DNA from: Nomia melanderi
Taxonomy: Eukaryota; Arthropoda; Insecta; Hymenoptera; Halictidae
NCBI RefSeq assembly: GCF_051020985.1
Contig: NC_134999.1
Span: forward strand, 37,915,160-37,979,159
DNA length: 64,000 nt
Reading direction: 5' to 3'
In this document: piece by piece, positions 25,153 to 36,560 of the stretch
Position numbering within the stretch: the stretch's first letter is position 1
Layout: each line of letters begins with the position of its first letter
Made by a program: the position numbers and the translations under genes
The notes under the pieces: generated by a model
The model's database searches: none
Seen by the model: the letters and a program-made list of their open reading frames with translations, nothing else
What the model was told of the DNA's origin: nothing

Positions 25153-28103
25153 CGAAAGAATCCCGCTATTCCGCTAGTTCGTCGCGAGGCCTCTCGAAGA
25201 AACTCTTTGCCCCAGTCTTCTTCGTGCGGGCCCTAAATAATGATGGAAAACCTCGTGAAGATACCTCTGAACTGGGTAGTCCAGCCCATCGCATAAAACA
25301 CAGGCCGGGATCGATGAAACGCGCGGCTGCAATGCACTGGCCGCAGTTGTATAAACGGTGTACCGGGTACGCGGTCATGTTCGCACACCAATAAGTCGGG
25401 GACACCCGCCTGACGACATTGTAGCGACTTGCGACATGCGCCGCAATTATCCGCTCGCCGTCTCATTTGCGATTGTAATTAAGATCGGCCGGGGAGCATA
25501 GACGCGAGCGCATTCGAGCGTGCACCGATCGGGTCCGATTGCGGCCGGTCAGGCGCGAGCTGCGCTTTCATTGCGGCGCTAACGCGGCTAACTGCTCTCT
25601 CGCGAGCGGCCGGCTCTTCCTTCTCCTTTTCTCCCTCTGCCCGGAGCAGGTTGACGTAACGGACGAGACAAGAGCTCTCCGCGTTCCTCCACTGGTCATA
25701 TTTAATACGAGAAAACGAATAATCGGCGATCCCCTATCGAAAAATTATCGATTCGCCTTGTTATCGCGGCTATCTTCTAATTGCGGGTTTCGCTGTGCGC
25801 AACGAAATGCTATTTCCGCGGCGCGAACGCGTTGTTTATCGCCGGCCGACCGGATGAAAATCGAATCAGATATCGTTATTCTCTGGAAACTAGTCCGGCG
25901 AGAGGCACGCAGGTTTCCCGGTTTTCCGCGCGAAAGCTCGCAGCCCGAACGAGAGATCTGCGTAGGAGTTTCGGCGGGCAGCGCGTAATTAGAGGACAGG
26001 CCGCGATAAAATACGGACGGCTGTGCGCGCGCCGCGCCGATTCCCGGTTGCGTTATCAGGAAACATCGTGTTGCAAGGAAATCGTTGCTCCTAGCGGTCC
26101 GCTCGGAACTAGTTTTTAACGAACCGCCGGCCGGCTGGCTTTCCTCCTTAAACGATCACCAACGCCGGTATTCACGGAGCGTTAAACCCGATCGACGTTT
26201 ATAAATTTCGGCCCCGCAGCGCTCCCCGCCGCCGGAGTCCATTTCGTCGCGGTCGCGCTACGTTTTTCACCGGCGACCCATAATTCTGGAAACGTATCGG
26301 ACCGCAGCGACAACAGGAAGAGATCCGCGGAACGTAGCAAATTGGACCAGAATTTAAAGCGCGCAACGGCCACTGAATTACTCTAACCAAATTACCCGGT
26401 TGTTTTATTTCGAAACTCGGCCAGGCATAAAATTAACAAAGTAGAGTAACGATTTATATAGTGGCCGTTCGCGGCGGGGAATAATTTAAGTCATGCGATC
26501 GGTTCGCCATGCCGGCGAATTATGTTTTCGTTTCGATTGCGCCGTTGCGCAGTCACGTCCGCCAGGCAGTCACAGTCCACTTGCATAATGATATCCTGCC
26601 AAAGAAGTGCAGTTTACGCGGTCCCAGTTTCCTTGGACGCCGATCGCGCGCACGATAATCTGCCGACAAGGGTGGTGCGTCACGTACCGAGCCAACGAAC
26701 GGCGAGCCGTTGCGTGACTCCAAGCTGCACCCATCCCCTAAATTCGCCGCCGAGTGTCTTCGGTTCGCCTCGTCCGTCTCGCGAGACGTTTAAGGAACCA
26801 TTCAACCTGGCGACTCGATTATTTCGGCACGAGCGTTTCGTACGAACGTGTCACGCACGGGGGCTCGGAGAGGCTCGAGGAAGATGGAGGACACAGTCGG
26901 CACCCCTGACGAGCGGGGGTTGCAACGTGCCGCTTCCCCGGTGACCACATGTTGCGAGATCCTCCTCTTAGAGTCTTTGCTACAACCTTTTGATTTTTCT
27001 CTTAAGGAACGCTTTGCCCTTACCCCTGCCTTCTGCTTTATTCTGATTTCCCTCGGCGTATTACTTCGCGTCGTGACAGCAATTACCGGGCCGATGGGGG
27101 ACGGGATACGCGCGCTCGCCGCGCCGCGCCGGGGCGACGAGACACGCGGTTTCATCTCTGATTGCGCCGGCAATCAGCGTAATGAGGTGGACGTGCGTGC
27201 CGACACTCGGTGGCTGCGCCTCGTCGCAGAGCGTGCCTGGTGCAGCGACATGTTCCGCGAGCGTGGAGAATGCTGCCCGCCTCGAGGCTGACGCGTGGAT
27301 GATCACCTGATGGGGTGTAACGAGCCAATTGCCTGATTAATCTTAACCCCCCGCTTTATAATGCGGAATGGCACTTGGAACGATGCTTTCGGATTTAATT
27401 TAGCAAACATAAATGTTGGTCTTTTGATTGCGGTCGAGGCGCGGTAGTATTTCTCTGGTGCACGCGGCTGGCGATGCTGGATTGCGATGACAGTGGAAGT
27501 TGTTGCATCCTCTGGTGAATTATCGGTGACATTGTAATTTTGTTAAATGTAGCTGAGCAAGAAATTATCCCGGGTTAAAGAGCTATTTGTGTAATCGATT
27601 TCAGTGCAACGCTTGCGATTTCATTGTTTCTCGTTTATTGGATTGTTGGGAAGCAGAGGAATTCTGTTGGGGGATTTTTAAAAGAAATCGTTCTGCTTTC
27701 AACAACGCAATTCTTTCTACTGCCGGGGGGTGGGCTTTATCGGAGGAGTACGCTGAAAGACGATAAGAGATTGTTGCTTAGAAAACTCGAGGTTGAACCC
27801 GAGTCGGTTCTATCTTTGGCGTAGAAGATTAACGAAACAAGTTTCCAATTACTAATATTCGTCTGTGTTTTATTTTATTGAGATGTTGAGTTTCAATGCG
27901 CGAATTGGAGACTGGTCGGCAGGGAACTGGTTTCGAAATGTTGCAAGTTGCATATCCAGTGTGACTATAATTATAATGCGCGAGAACGCTGAGAAAAAAG
28001 AAATATTATTCCCTCGGTCGTTATTAAATCTCGAAGCAGCGACCGAAAATAACGATCCGACAAGCTTAGTACTGGGTCACGCTCGACCCGTACAAGAGTA
28101 TTT
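25153..28103. other. Non-coding stretch, no supported gene
   Basis: It holds several open frames of 120-150 codons, for example near 25539-25988 and 26848-27291, arginine/alanine-rich and overlapping on both strands, as expected by chance in GC-rich sequence. No splice-supported exon seen. Confidence 0.5.
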
Positions 28104-28397
28104 ATGGCACACTCTTCCAACAGGAAATTCCGTCCATTTATATTATTTTACTGGAAAAAAGCAATCGAAAGTGATGCAGTGTCACTTGGAACAGAGTCGC
28201 CATATCTTTCCGCTGTCCTTAAAAGTATTGACGTTCTCGTGGGGGAACAAACAACCACCGAAGAAAAATTCCATCGGAACGATGCAAATAAAACGATGAA
28301 TCCTCAACGGTCGCGTTACTCGATCGTTCCCAGCCACTCGTCTCATTTCCCCGATTCCGTTGAAGCGCGGCCCGCGATGGCTCGCGTGGAAGATTAA
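28104..28397 (+). CDS. Weak candidate ORF, 97 codons
   Basis: An ATG at 28104 opens a 97-codon frame ending in TAA. The translation begins MAHSSNRKFRPFILFYWKKA and continues with a Glu/Ser/Thr-rich, hydrophilic remainder without recognisable motifs. A different frame over 27865-28299 is also open for 144 codons, so at most one is real. A strong donor (CTCACAG followed by GTGAGT at 28422) lies 24 bases past the stop and would fit a longer exon in another frame. Function unknown. Confidence 0.17.
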   Translation: MAHSSNRKFRPFILFYWKKAIESDAVSLGTESPYLSAVLKSIDVLVGEQTTTEEKFHRNDANKTMNPQRSRYSIVPSHSSHFPDSVEARPAMARVED

Positions 28398-28570
28398 ACC
28401 CGCGACCGAGTTCCTCTCACAGGTGAGTCCCTCGGAAACCAAAACGCGCGTCGAGTATAGCTCGGGTTGCTTTTAGGGCTAACGACGGGGGCCTCTAAAG
28501 CGGGAACGATGAAAATGGAGAGTAGGAACACGAGCGTCTAAGCCTGGAATGCAGCATAAGTGCAACGGCG

Positions 28571-28613
28571 GAGAGAGAGAAGGAGAAAGAGAGAGAAAAA
28601 GAGAGAGAGAGAG
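28571..28613 (+). repeat. GA-rich microsatellite
   Basis: About 43 bp of imperfect (GA)n. It is followed by CTTAGGTTGGGTTAGT, which resembles degenerate TTAGG units, a word common in hymenopteran genomes. Confidence 0.8.
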
Positions 28614-28997
28614 CCAGGCTTAGGTTGGGTTAGTACGAACTGCCTCGACGGGCCACGCGGGGGTGCAGGGCGAAAGGGGCCAGGGGAACGTCGGATTTGA
28701 CTTTGCAGTTGTGCGGCACGCAGCATCCTCTCTTTCGGATGTGTTTGACTTGCTGGCTACAGTAAGAACGAACGACGAAGAAGGGACGAGTGGCCAGCCG
28801 GTGGGAGAAGGATGACGAACGAATGTCTGGAGGTAACGAGAACGATGAAGAGAGACGGGTATAGGGCCAGTAAAAGTGACGAGGGTATGATGTTCGCTTT
28901 AATATCCACCAGCAGGTATATATTCTCACTTGCTCCACTCGTATCTCCATCCTCTTCCCGTCGAACTTGTCTCCCGATCCCCCCTCCCACCCCTATT

Positions 28998-29013
28998 TCT
29001 CTCTCTCTCTCCC
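28998..29013 (+). repeat. (TC)n microsatellite
   Basis: A short TC dinucleotide run inside a wider C/T-rich stretch (28960-29040). Confidence 0.8.
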
Positions 29014-30592
29014 TCAAATCAATCCTCTTTCTCGCTCGCCAGCGTGTCGATGGCATAATCTCTCCGCATGGGAAACTTCGGCGATGGCGGTCCAACAAGA
29101 GAAAAAGGAGATAAATTTTCCAGGACTCACGTCGGGATCCGGTAAAGTCGAAAAGCCGTGAACGAAGCTGGGAAGAGACGGTTTCGGGGGAGTCCTCCGA
29201 CGGAGTCTGTAGTCCCTCTATCACCCGGTTGATGCGGAAAGGATGACACGCGAAATTCTCCCCGCCAGGATTCAACGAAATGAATTACCTACCGCTGCTT
29301 CATCGAACACTCCGCCAGCAATTACAACACTCGGCTGGACGAGGAGGAAAAAAAGCGAACGGGGCGGGAGCGAGAGGGAAACAGAGAGGCCAGCAATAAA
29401 GCAGGTACCCAACGAAAGGATCCATCCAGCGAGCTGCTGGAGGAATCTCGCCCAGGACCATTCCCGACGCACGATTTACGAAACGTTGCGATCGTAAATA
29501 AATAAACGGAGCCGCGCAATGGCTCTCTCGGAAGGGGCAAATAAATGGCGGCCCGGCTAGATTCTGGTGGCTGACGCGGCGCGTCGTCACGGCTCCTTTG
29601 TCCGTGCCATGCGCGTCGTGCAACCTCTCCGGGCTCCGGCATTAGGATTAGACACGCTGCACACCCCCGAAAAACTGTACGGACGCCTTCTTCTCCGGAC
29701 CAAGGTCACCGGTTGAATGTGTGCTGGCCCGAGAGGCTGCGGGTCCTGCGGGATTATGTCCGCGCCAGTTACTTGCTTTTATTGTTTCTCCCGCTGGACC
29801 TAGGCCCTGGGATGGGCTGATCTTGTATCTCCCGGAGATCTACGCGTATTTTCACTTAGCGAGTTACACGACACCGGATACCGTTGATGCACCTCGCCAG
29901 GTTGGATCATTAGTACCGACTGTTCGGGAATCCGCAAGTACCTTCCCTCGCTTGACCCTAAATCTTCCTCCCCTTTCGCTCGCCCCGCTGCGCTCCTCCG
30001 GATTCTAAAGGCGCGGTCGACTTGTGCGAAATTTCGCCCTACGCCCTTTCTCTTTCCTTTTTGCTCCCTTTCACCTTTGTTTCGAGGGTAGGAGGAAGCC
30101 TCGCGATTTCGGATGATGGATAGGCGATGCCGAGTTAAGGGTCGAATGTTGTTTAATTAATCTTGCGCGCTGAAATGTGGTTTATCGTTGAGGTTACTTG
30201 GTATTTTTTAATGTGTGCGCTTTTACTTGTATCTCTTCTGTCTCTATATTAACCGCTATTGGATGTAAGAGTTTAGCTCTGCCCGTTAAATAATTTCAGG
30301 ACGCATCTGTCTCGCTTTCTGATTCTCTGTAACAGAAAATGCCCGTGCTTCGGGCATAAATCTTATCCCGGCGACTCTAATCCTTCCGTTTCACTTGAAC
30401 ACGCGAAGGCACTCTTGTCCGAAGGATTATTCGGAAAGAGAGAAAAAAAGAAAAGCGAAACAAACGATCGATGGAATTATCTTATCTCTAATCTTCCAGC
30501 TCCATCTTCAAACTCGACACTCTCTTTTAATCCTATCGCGAAGACTGAATCGCGAGGGCTGTTCCGGTATTAAGAAATTAATGGACTTTCAG
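29014..30592. other. Non-coding stretch, no supported gene
   Basis: A minus-strand donor GTGAGT at about 29135-29130 sits at the end of an open frame, but I could find no matching acceptor. Nothing else is called. Confidence 0.45.
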
Positions 30593-30682
30593 GAAAGATC
30601 GAACGGAAGGACCACGCTGCACGAGGGTCGCGACGATCTGCAATTAGTCAATCTGTGCGTGCCCCCGAGATCGACGATCGTC
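30593..30682 (+). CDS. Possible internal coding exon, 90 nt
   Basis: The segment is bounded by an acceptor (GGACTTTCAG before G) and a consensus donor (GTC followed by GTAAGT). Its length is exactly 30 codons, phase 0 at both ends, and the frame is open throughout, starting ERSNGRTTLHEGRDDL and ending PPRSTIV. Alternatively it may be a first exon starting at the in-frame ATG at 30581. The polypyrimidine tract before the acceptor is poor and no partner exon was identified, so a chance combination is quite possible. Product unknown. Confidence 0.25.
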
Positions 30683-33283
30683 GTAAGTAGATACTATTCG
30701 CGAGGCTCGACGCTTTCACACGGGACTAACGTACGAACAACTCAATATTGCACAACACTCGAAAGCTTGTAACTGTACAATGCCACTTAATGATTCGTGT
30801 CGTTACCGGAGTCTTGTCTCTAGCAAATACATCTTGAGTTCCGATAAAAGGATTTCCAGTTACCAATGAAAGGCGAATCACGGTTCTCCATTTAATTGCG
30901 ATAAGAATTCCAACGAATCTCTCGAGCAAAAATTCTTCCTATCTATTCAGCTTCAGCCAGAAACGTGAGAAAGATCCTTTTACTCTTTATAAGAAAAATT
31001 CAGCTATACAAAGTTTAATAGAATCAATATCATTTTACCAGACTTCCAATTAAAACAGATCTTTCCAAGAATATTAATGAACGATTTCCAATCGAGTCAA
31101 CTCTTACACGTATTGTCCTGCATTCCATCTTCCTCATATTCAATACGAATCTATAGAAACTCTCAACCCTTCTTCCATTTCCCGTTATTTCTAACTCGAG
31201 AATATCACCAGCGTCTAGAGACAAGACATAGGTAACGCGACGATTCACCAAGAGTCCAGCCGACATCTCTCTCGCACTTGTCCGCTTGAGACGCACTCGG
31301 ACGCACCAAGGATCGGCACCGAGCGTCGGGACCGAACCGCAAAATAACACGGAGGCGCACGCAAAAGGAAACACACCCAATAAAGGGCACCGGCTTTAAT
31401 TCTTTTCGAGGAAGGGACCAGCGACAATGGTACAAACGAGGCCCCTAAACGGTCGAGAAAGAAAGCGTTAATTTCGACCTTTCAAGTGTAAATTCCGCGC
31501 TCTCGTTTTCACTCGACCCAGAACGGCTACACCCAAAAAATTTCGTTTTCTCTTTCGCGCGAGCGACGCGGCACGTAGAGCTCCTAGCCGACCGTTAGCC
31601 ATGATGACGGTCAAGATCCGCGAAAAGATGTTCGCGCCCGGCAATTATACCGCGTCGGGTCGAACAACTCCTTTCGGGCTCCGCTCCGCTCGGATACGTT
31701 CGACAGCTGCCGAACTTTTCGTTGCGCCGCGCTGCCACACTTGCATTAGTGCAATGACGGCTGTACCGGGGTTAGACGCGAAGGGAGAGCCTCCCGTCGC
31801 GGGAGGGAAGGATCAGGGTTGGAAGGATCTCTTTGTCCTCACCGAGATCCTTACGGCAGCATTGACCTGCTGGCGCAATGGCGTAGGACTCACTTTTCCA
31901 ATTTCCGTGTCGGTTCCTCCTACAACCTCTGGCAACTCTGAAGAATTCAACAGAGAACGAACCTTAATATACCGTATCTCAATCTAGATAAAATCATCGA
32001 AATACATTCTATTCTGTATCGTGAACTCTGTACAAAATATTGGTATAATTTATTCCTCGGTGATAAAATATTGAACCACAGTTGCAATGATCAACAATAG
32101 ATTACAATGAGGAGAAACGTCACAGATTGTTAGGATGTTGGGAGATTTTGATTATTCGACGCGATGAGGGATTTTAACGGTGCTACGCCGTTGGGTGACT
32201 TATTTCTCTCGCGATACGCAAAAGGCCCGGTCCGAGTGCTGGCGAACTGGCCCTTGCAGCCCTGCTGCGCTGTGGTTAACTTCTGCCAAGGGGCCCCCGA
32301 ACTTCGGGCATTGTTGCAGCGCCAGTTTTTGACAGGTAACCACGGCTACGTGGTGCGTGCGCCCACCTACGTACGGGCTTCACGGATTAACGTCTGGGAG
32401 TCAGGACGGTGCGCGAGGCGATCGTTGGAGAGCGGACGTGGAAACAGGTCTTGGCTCATTGGTATTTTATTATCGGCACCAAAGCCGGCCGGGAGATGGC
32501 CCGGCTATTAAGCCCGGGGATGATAAGTTTTGTACACAGCCGTTCTACCGTTAATAGTCACTTACTTTTGGCCAGATCCTTGGGAAACCTGTTCCACGAC
32601 GACCGCCTTACGTCTGCACGCCTATTGAATTTCAAACGTATATACGCCACCTTAGAACCTTACTCGATTATCGATCTTTCTGGGTCACCTTTCTCTATAC
32701 ATTTGGCAGAAGCGCCTGTCCACGTAATGTCCGACGTTAACTCGGGAGGCAACCCCCACTCCGACTCTCTTGGTCTTCGTATTCTTCCTTCGTTGCTACG
32801 TGTAGGTTTGAAAGGTTTCATTAAAGTTTAGAAAGCATGTTTCCTCGAAATTTCGTGCGCAAGTTCGGTGTTGCTAGACATTCTCCGTATTAACTCTGTC
32901 AGTTTTCGTACTTCCTGTACCACCGAGGCGTCCCTTAAAAAGTTAACTACCGTTCAGCGTCTAGAAAGTTTGACATTTTCGGAATTCGAACTCGGTTAGG
33001 TCTCGTAAATCTTCGAGAATGAATTAACAAGCCATTTCCATAGACTGCATTAGAAGAGTCGTCAGCTTTTGTTCGTCGAGACAGAGACAACAGTCTACGA
33101 GCGTAAATATACCTAGCCCACGAAGGGACAGTCCTTTTCACCGTGGGACAAAAGTTGAAACTATACGCAGGGCGTGAGATGTGCGCATCCTCTGTGCAGT
33201 TGAAGAGGGTCAGGTGAAACTCTTTTGAGGGTCCACCCGGGGAGCGTTTATTCCCGAACGAGATGCACAGGTCGGGATGCGGC
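30683..33283. other. Non-coding stretch, no supported gene
   Basis: It contains open frames at 32164-32511 and 32409-32831 (+) of fair composition but without ATG or splice support for a model. Nothing else recognised. Confidence 0.45.
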
Positions 33284-33298
33284 CCTAACCTAACCTAA
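33284..33298 (+). repeat. Three CCTAA units (TTAGG type)
   Basis: CCTAACCTAACCTAA equals three copies of the complement of TTAGG, the telomeric unit of most insects. Such short interstitial copies are frequent in hymenopteran genomes, and three units are too few to imply a telomere. Confidence 0.75.
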
Positions 33299-33469
33299 CT
33301 CTTGACCGTCCCCACGGGTGTACGCAAATGACTGGAAACCCTCGGCCGCAGTTATCCCCGAGTCACTTCTTACCGCGCTAGCAAGTGCACCGGCGGTCTT
33401 GGCCGCCCTGACAAACGGGTGATCTCGCACGCCGGATGCAAATGCGCCCGTCCATTGTCCGGGCTCGAA

Positions 33470-33493
33470 GAAAAATCGACCTGCCGATTTTTC
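33470..33493. repeat. Perfect 9-bp hairpin
   Basis: GAAAAATCG (33470-33478) and CGATTTTTC (33485-33493) form a perfect 9-bp stem with a 6-base loop. On the minus strand the hairpin starts at the base after the stop codon of the open frame 33494-33886. It may be coincidence, or a 3' structure if that frame is real. Confidence 0.7.
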
Positions 33494-33886
33494 CTAAGTC
33501 GTTCTCCGAAAGTTAAGCCCATCCATCTGCGAAGGCGCAGTCGTTCCCCATTGTTGTAAATCCGAGGAATCTCTTAAAATAACGCGGCCCCGTACCTGTC
33601 GTTCCAGGCTCACGTGGTCGGAAGTACCGATCACCGGATAGATGGGGCCGATTTTGCATCCCCGATTCGAGATAACAGACCCTTTGACGAGGGACGACAA
33701 GTTATGCCAGCTATGATTGTCCCGGGCACGGTCCTCTTTTCGTGACACTTGCTCGATCTGTAATTCATTGATGTGGAACCATGGAAAAGATCTTACTGTA
33801 CAATGCATCATGCAGTTCGTGGATAATAATCGACGATCTACGATCTCTGATCCCATCAGCATTCTGTTTATCGATATCTTTATCAC
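33494..33886 (-). CDS. Weak candidate ORF, up to 130 codons
   Basis: A minus-strand frame is open for 130 codons, ending with TAG at 33494. The first codon of the open stretch is not ATG; internal ATGs follow within about ten codons. The translation is balanced in composition, ending QMDGLNFRRTT, with no domain, signal peptide or membrane segment. The plus strand is also open over part of the interval (33717-34097). No splice evidence was found. Function unknown, probably chance. Confidence 0.15.
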   Translation of the reverse strand: MIKISINRMLMGSEIVDRRLLSTNCMMHCTVRSFPWFHINELQIEQVSRKEDRARDNHSWHNLSSLVKGSVISNRGCKIGPIYPVIGTSDHVSLERQVRGRVILRDSSDLQQWGTTAPSQMDGLNFRRTT

Positions 33887-35510
33887 ATTTCAATTTTCTA
33901 AAAATCGAGTTAAAAGTTTCCATCCTACGAAACATCTAGTTTCAACATTCCCAGTTCCTCGACGAACTCTCCACGCGTTCGTCACTTGTCAATTCCGATT
34001 ATTCCAAACGAAAGTGTCCCCCCTTGAAATCAATCATCAGTCACGAAACCTGAAATCCATTATCGCGACAGGTGGCTCCATCGCGAAACCGAGGTAAAAG
34101 AGGGCCACAAGAACTCGGTACGAAGCGCGGTGCATTAAAACAGGCGAGGAGAGTGACCAATCGCAGGATCTAACCTTCCTCACCGTGGATCACCGTTCCA
34201 TCGATGTACCCACGATGAATTCCTCTCGTGCCTTCACCCATCGAGAGACTCGGTAACGCAATCCGAGTAACCAATAGCGTTGTGGGCCGCGTCCGAGTGC
34301 CCCCACCATCCTCCGGCGAGCAGCGGGCCGCAAGGCCCGAAAATATCCAAGAAGCGTAAAACACGGCTTCCTTCTCTCTACACGCGGGAAGATTGGTGCG
34401 TGTGTCTACACGGGACACGGTCGCGAGTGTGCGGTGTCTCGTGCAAGAAAAGGAGGAGGATAGACGCGGCGGAGTGGAGGGGAACAGCGAACGAGAGAGA
34501 GGGAGAGAGAAAGAGAGAAAAAGAGGAGAAGGCGCAAACGAAAACCGAACGTCGCTTTCTTTGTGCACCACTAGCGAGAAGGTTTTAGGCGGACGCTGCG
34601 GTCCGATTCACAATGCGGCCGCTAATGTCCACTTACCGAGCGCGGTTCCCCCGCGGGGCCCTACGCCGACTATCAGCCTGTTTTAGTGCTTTACGGCGGC
34701 CATAATACCGTCTTTCTTGGACGCCAGGTAGGAGAGGAGAGACCCTCGAGCTGCCGGCAACGTGATTCGCTACAATATTACGGCGTACAATAATCCTGAG
34801 AACCCGAACGGGAATTATAGGGACTTGGCTAGTAACTGTTCTGGAACGGAGCAGGCATTTCTACTAGTGAACCGAGGATTACTCGACAGCGATAGGGTAA
34901 GGGTTTCGCTTCTTTTAGGAAGATCGACGTTGGCATAGTTATTATCGTCTTGGCTGACCAATCTGCCGCTCGGTAGTCGAGGCTCGTACTGGCCTGCCGC
35001 CAGAAGAAGTCGTTTCTACATTACATTTTATTTCAAGTGTGCTTCTTTATCTCCTTTGCTTGTTAAATATATCTCGATCGTTCCTTCTGGCGAAATTGTT
35101 TTCGTCCTACCATTCTTCTGGGATTTATAACGCCCATTATATTGCATGGGAACTCTGTTACGTACCGAATATTTCTCGCATTTGTATAGATCGATACGCA
35201 GCTTGATTCAATAAGTGAAACCGTTGTCCGAGTATTCTCCGTTGTAATTAACGTCGGAGTTTTTCAGTCCATGGGGAATCCTTTAAATTAGGTTGCGTGA
35301 CAGCGTCGCGCACGACTGAGTACCGAATTTAGACACAGTTCACTCCGTTTCGAGGAGAATCGCAGCCGAAGGCCGCGCGACAATTGTCGAGGAAGAAAAA
35401 CGTGGTTGCACGTTCGAATCGGAGCAACGTATCGCATAACGAAGGCGTTTCGATCCGAGTTTCCGGTCGGACGGTGATCGGCCGCGATCCTCTCATTGGG
35501 TGGTCTCTCA
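33887..35510. other. Non-coding stretch with GA-rich tract
   Basis: It includes an imperfect (GA)n tract at about 34492-34531. A minus-strand donor (GCTCG followed by GTAAGTGG) ends at about 34635 after a short glycine-rich open piece. It is too short to call. Also present is the 15-mer CGACAATTGTCGAGG at 35378-35392, repeated at 37251. Confidence 0.5.
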
Positions 35511-35708
35511 TTACGGCGGTTCCTTCAATGACTTCTTAGCACATTCGGCGCAGGAACATATGGCTCCTGGCCGTTGAATCGGGATGACTGGCCCGCACAG
35601 AGGGCAGTATTGTAGGAGCTGGAGTGATTTTTCATGGGAACCGTTCTGGTAAAAACTTCTATCCTCCGTTGCCCGGGATAATGAGTACTTTTGTGATGCA
35701 CCGACCAC
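35511..35708 (-). CDS. Possible terminal exon with Cys cluster
   Basis: A minus-strand frame is open from just after an in-frame TAG to a TAA-TGA double stop at 35511. Its C-terminal third carries a zinc-ribbon-like pattern: YCPLCG, then 13 residues, then CSCAEC, followed by a basic tail KKSLKEPP. Five cysteines in this order could bind zinc, but I do not recognise the family. The likely 5' end is an AG near 35723 with a poor pyrimidine tract. There is no ATG in the frame. A second minus-strand frame (35525-35914) is open across the same bases, so chance remains likely. Confidence 0.25.
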   Translation of the reverse strand: MVGASQKYSLSRATEDRSFYQNGSHEKSLQLLQYCPLCGPVIPIQRPGAICSCAECAKKSLKEPP

Positions 35709-35719
35709 CGGTTTTCTCT

Positions 35720-36460
35720 AGTTAGACGTATTCGATTCGGCCGAACCGTTTCTTCTGCGTCGGCCCGATCGCCGGGCGAGCCTGAAATTGCTACCTGGGA
35801 ACTGTGTTTATAATATTTATTCGCTACCGTTTTATTCCCAGCTACCTTCGGACCGCTCAGCTCTATCCGCAAAGAAGTGTTCGAGCAAGTGAAACTATGC
35901 TTCTCAGCGAACAATCAAGATAAACAAATCTTCCAGATTTCTAAACAGAATTCGCTACTCGGCAAGATCCACGAAAGTCCGAACAATATCTCAATTCCAT
36001 CGAAAACATTAAGCTGACATCAGTCTCCTAACAAAAACGATCCCTACCGGGCCGAGCATCATTTTTTCCATGAATCCTGAAAACGCTCGTAATCTATGCC
36101 CGTCCGGACATCGGTCCAATTACATTGAATAAATTCCGGCGGAGAAGGGCGGAGGAGAGAGGAGCCCGATGCGATGCCGAGCGATAGGGAACGGATTCGA
36201 TCCCAATCTAACCGGGAGGATCGTTGAAATCGAGAAGAATAAACGAGTAATTGGCGAAGAAGGAAGGAAACGGCGCGGCCGGCGAGGATCGAGGAAGGAA
36301 CGGAGGAAGAGGATAGAGGGGACGCCGGTAATTATCATTTCTTGTACGAGCCGCCGGTGCGGGTATAGTCACGGATATAGGCGGTTTTGCAACATTCGGG
36401 CCCTCATTGTGGTGTGGTTCCTCCCGCTCCCTCTCGCTCTTCGACATGGGCTCCCTCTGT
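35720..36460. other. Non-coding stretch, no supported gene
   Basis: An ATG-initiated plus-strand frame begins at 36169 but runs straight into the CT microsatellite and becomes Leu/Ser low complexity, so it is not called. Confidence 0.45.
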
Positions 36461-36463
36461 CTC

Positions 36464-36466
<3 letters not shown>

Positions 36467-36494
<28 letters not shown>
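36467..36494 (+). repeat. (CT)14 microsatellite
   Basis: Fourteen uninterrupted CT units within a longer C/T-rich region (36420-36560). Probably polymorphic in length. Confidence 0.9.
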
Positions 36495-36498
<4 letters not shown>

Positions 36499-36560
36499 CA
36501 TTCTCTCGGTCCCTCTTCTCCAGTATCTCACTCTTCCTCTCTTCCTCTCGATCGCCTCGT

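Noticed and set aside
32164..32831. Two overlapping plus-strand frames of fair composition
   Set aside because: No ATG or splice pair that yields a consistent model.
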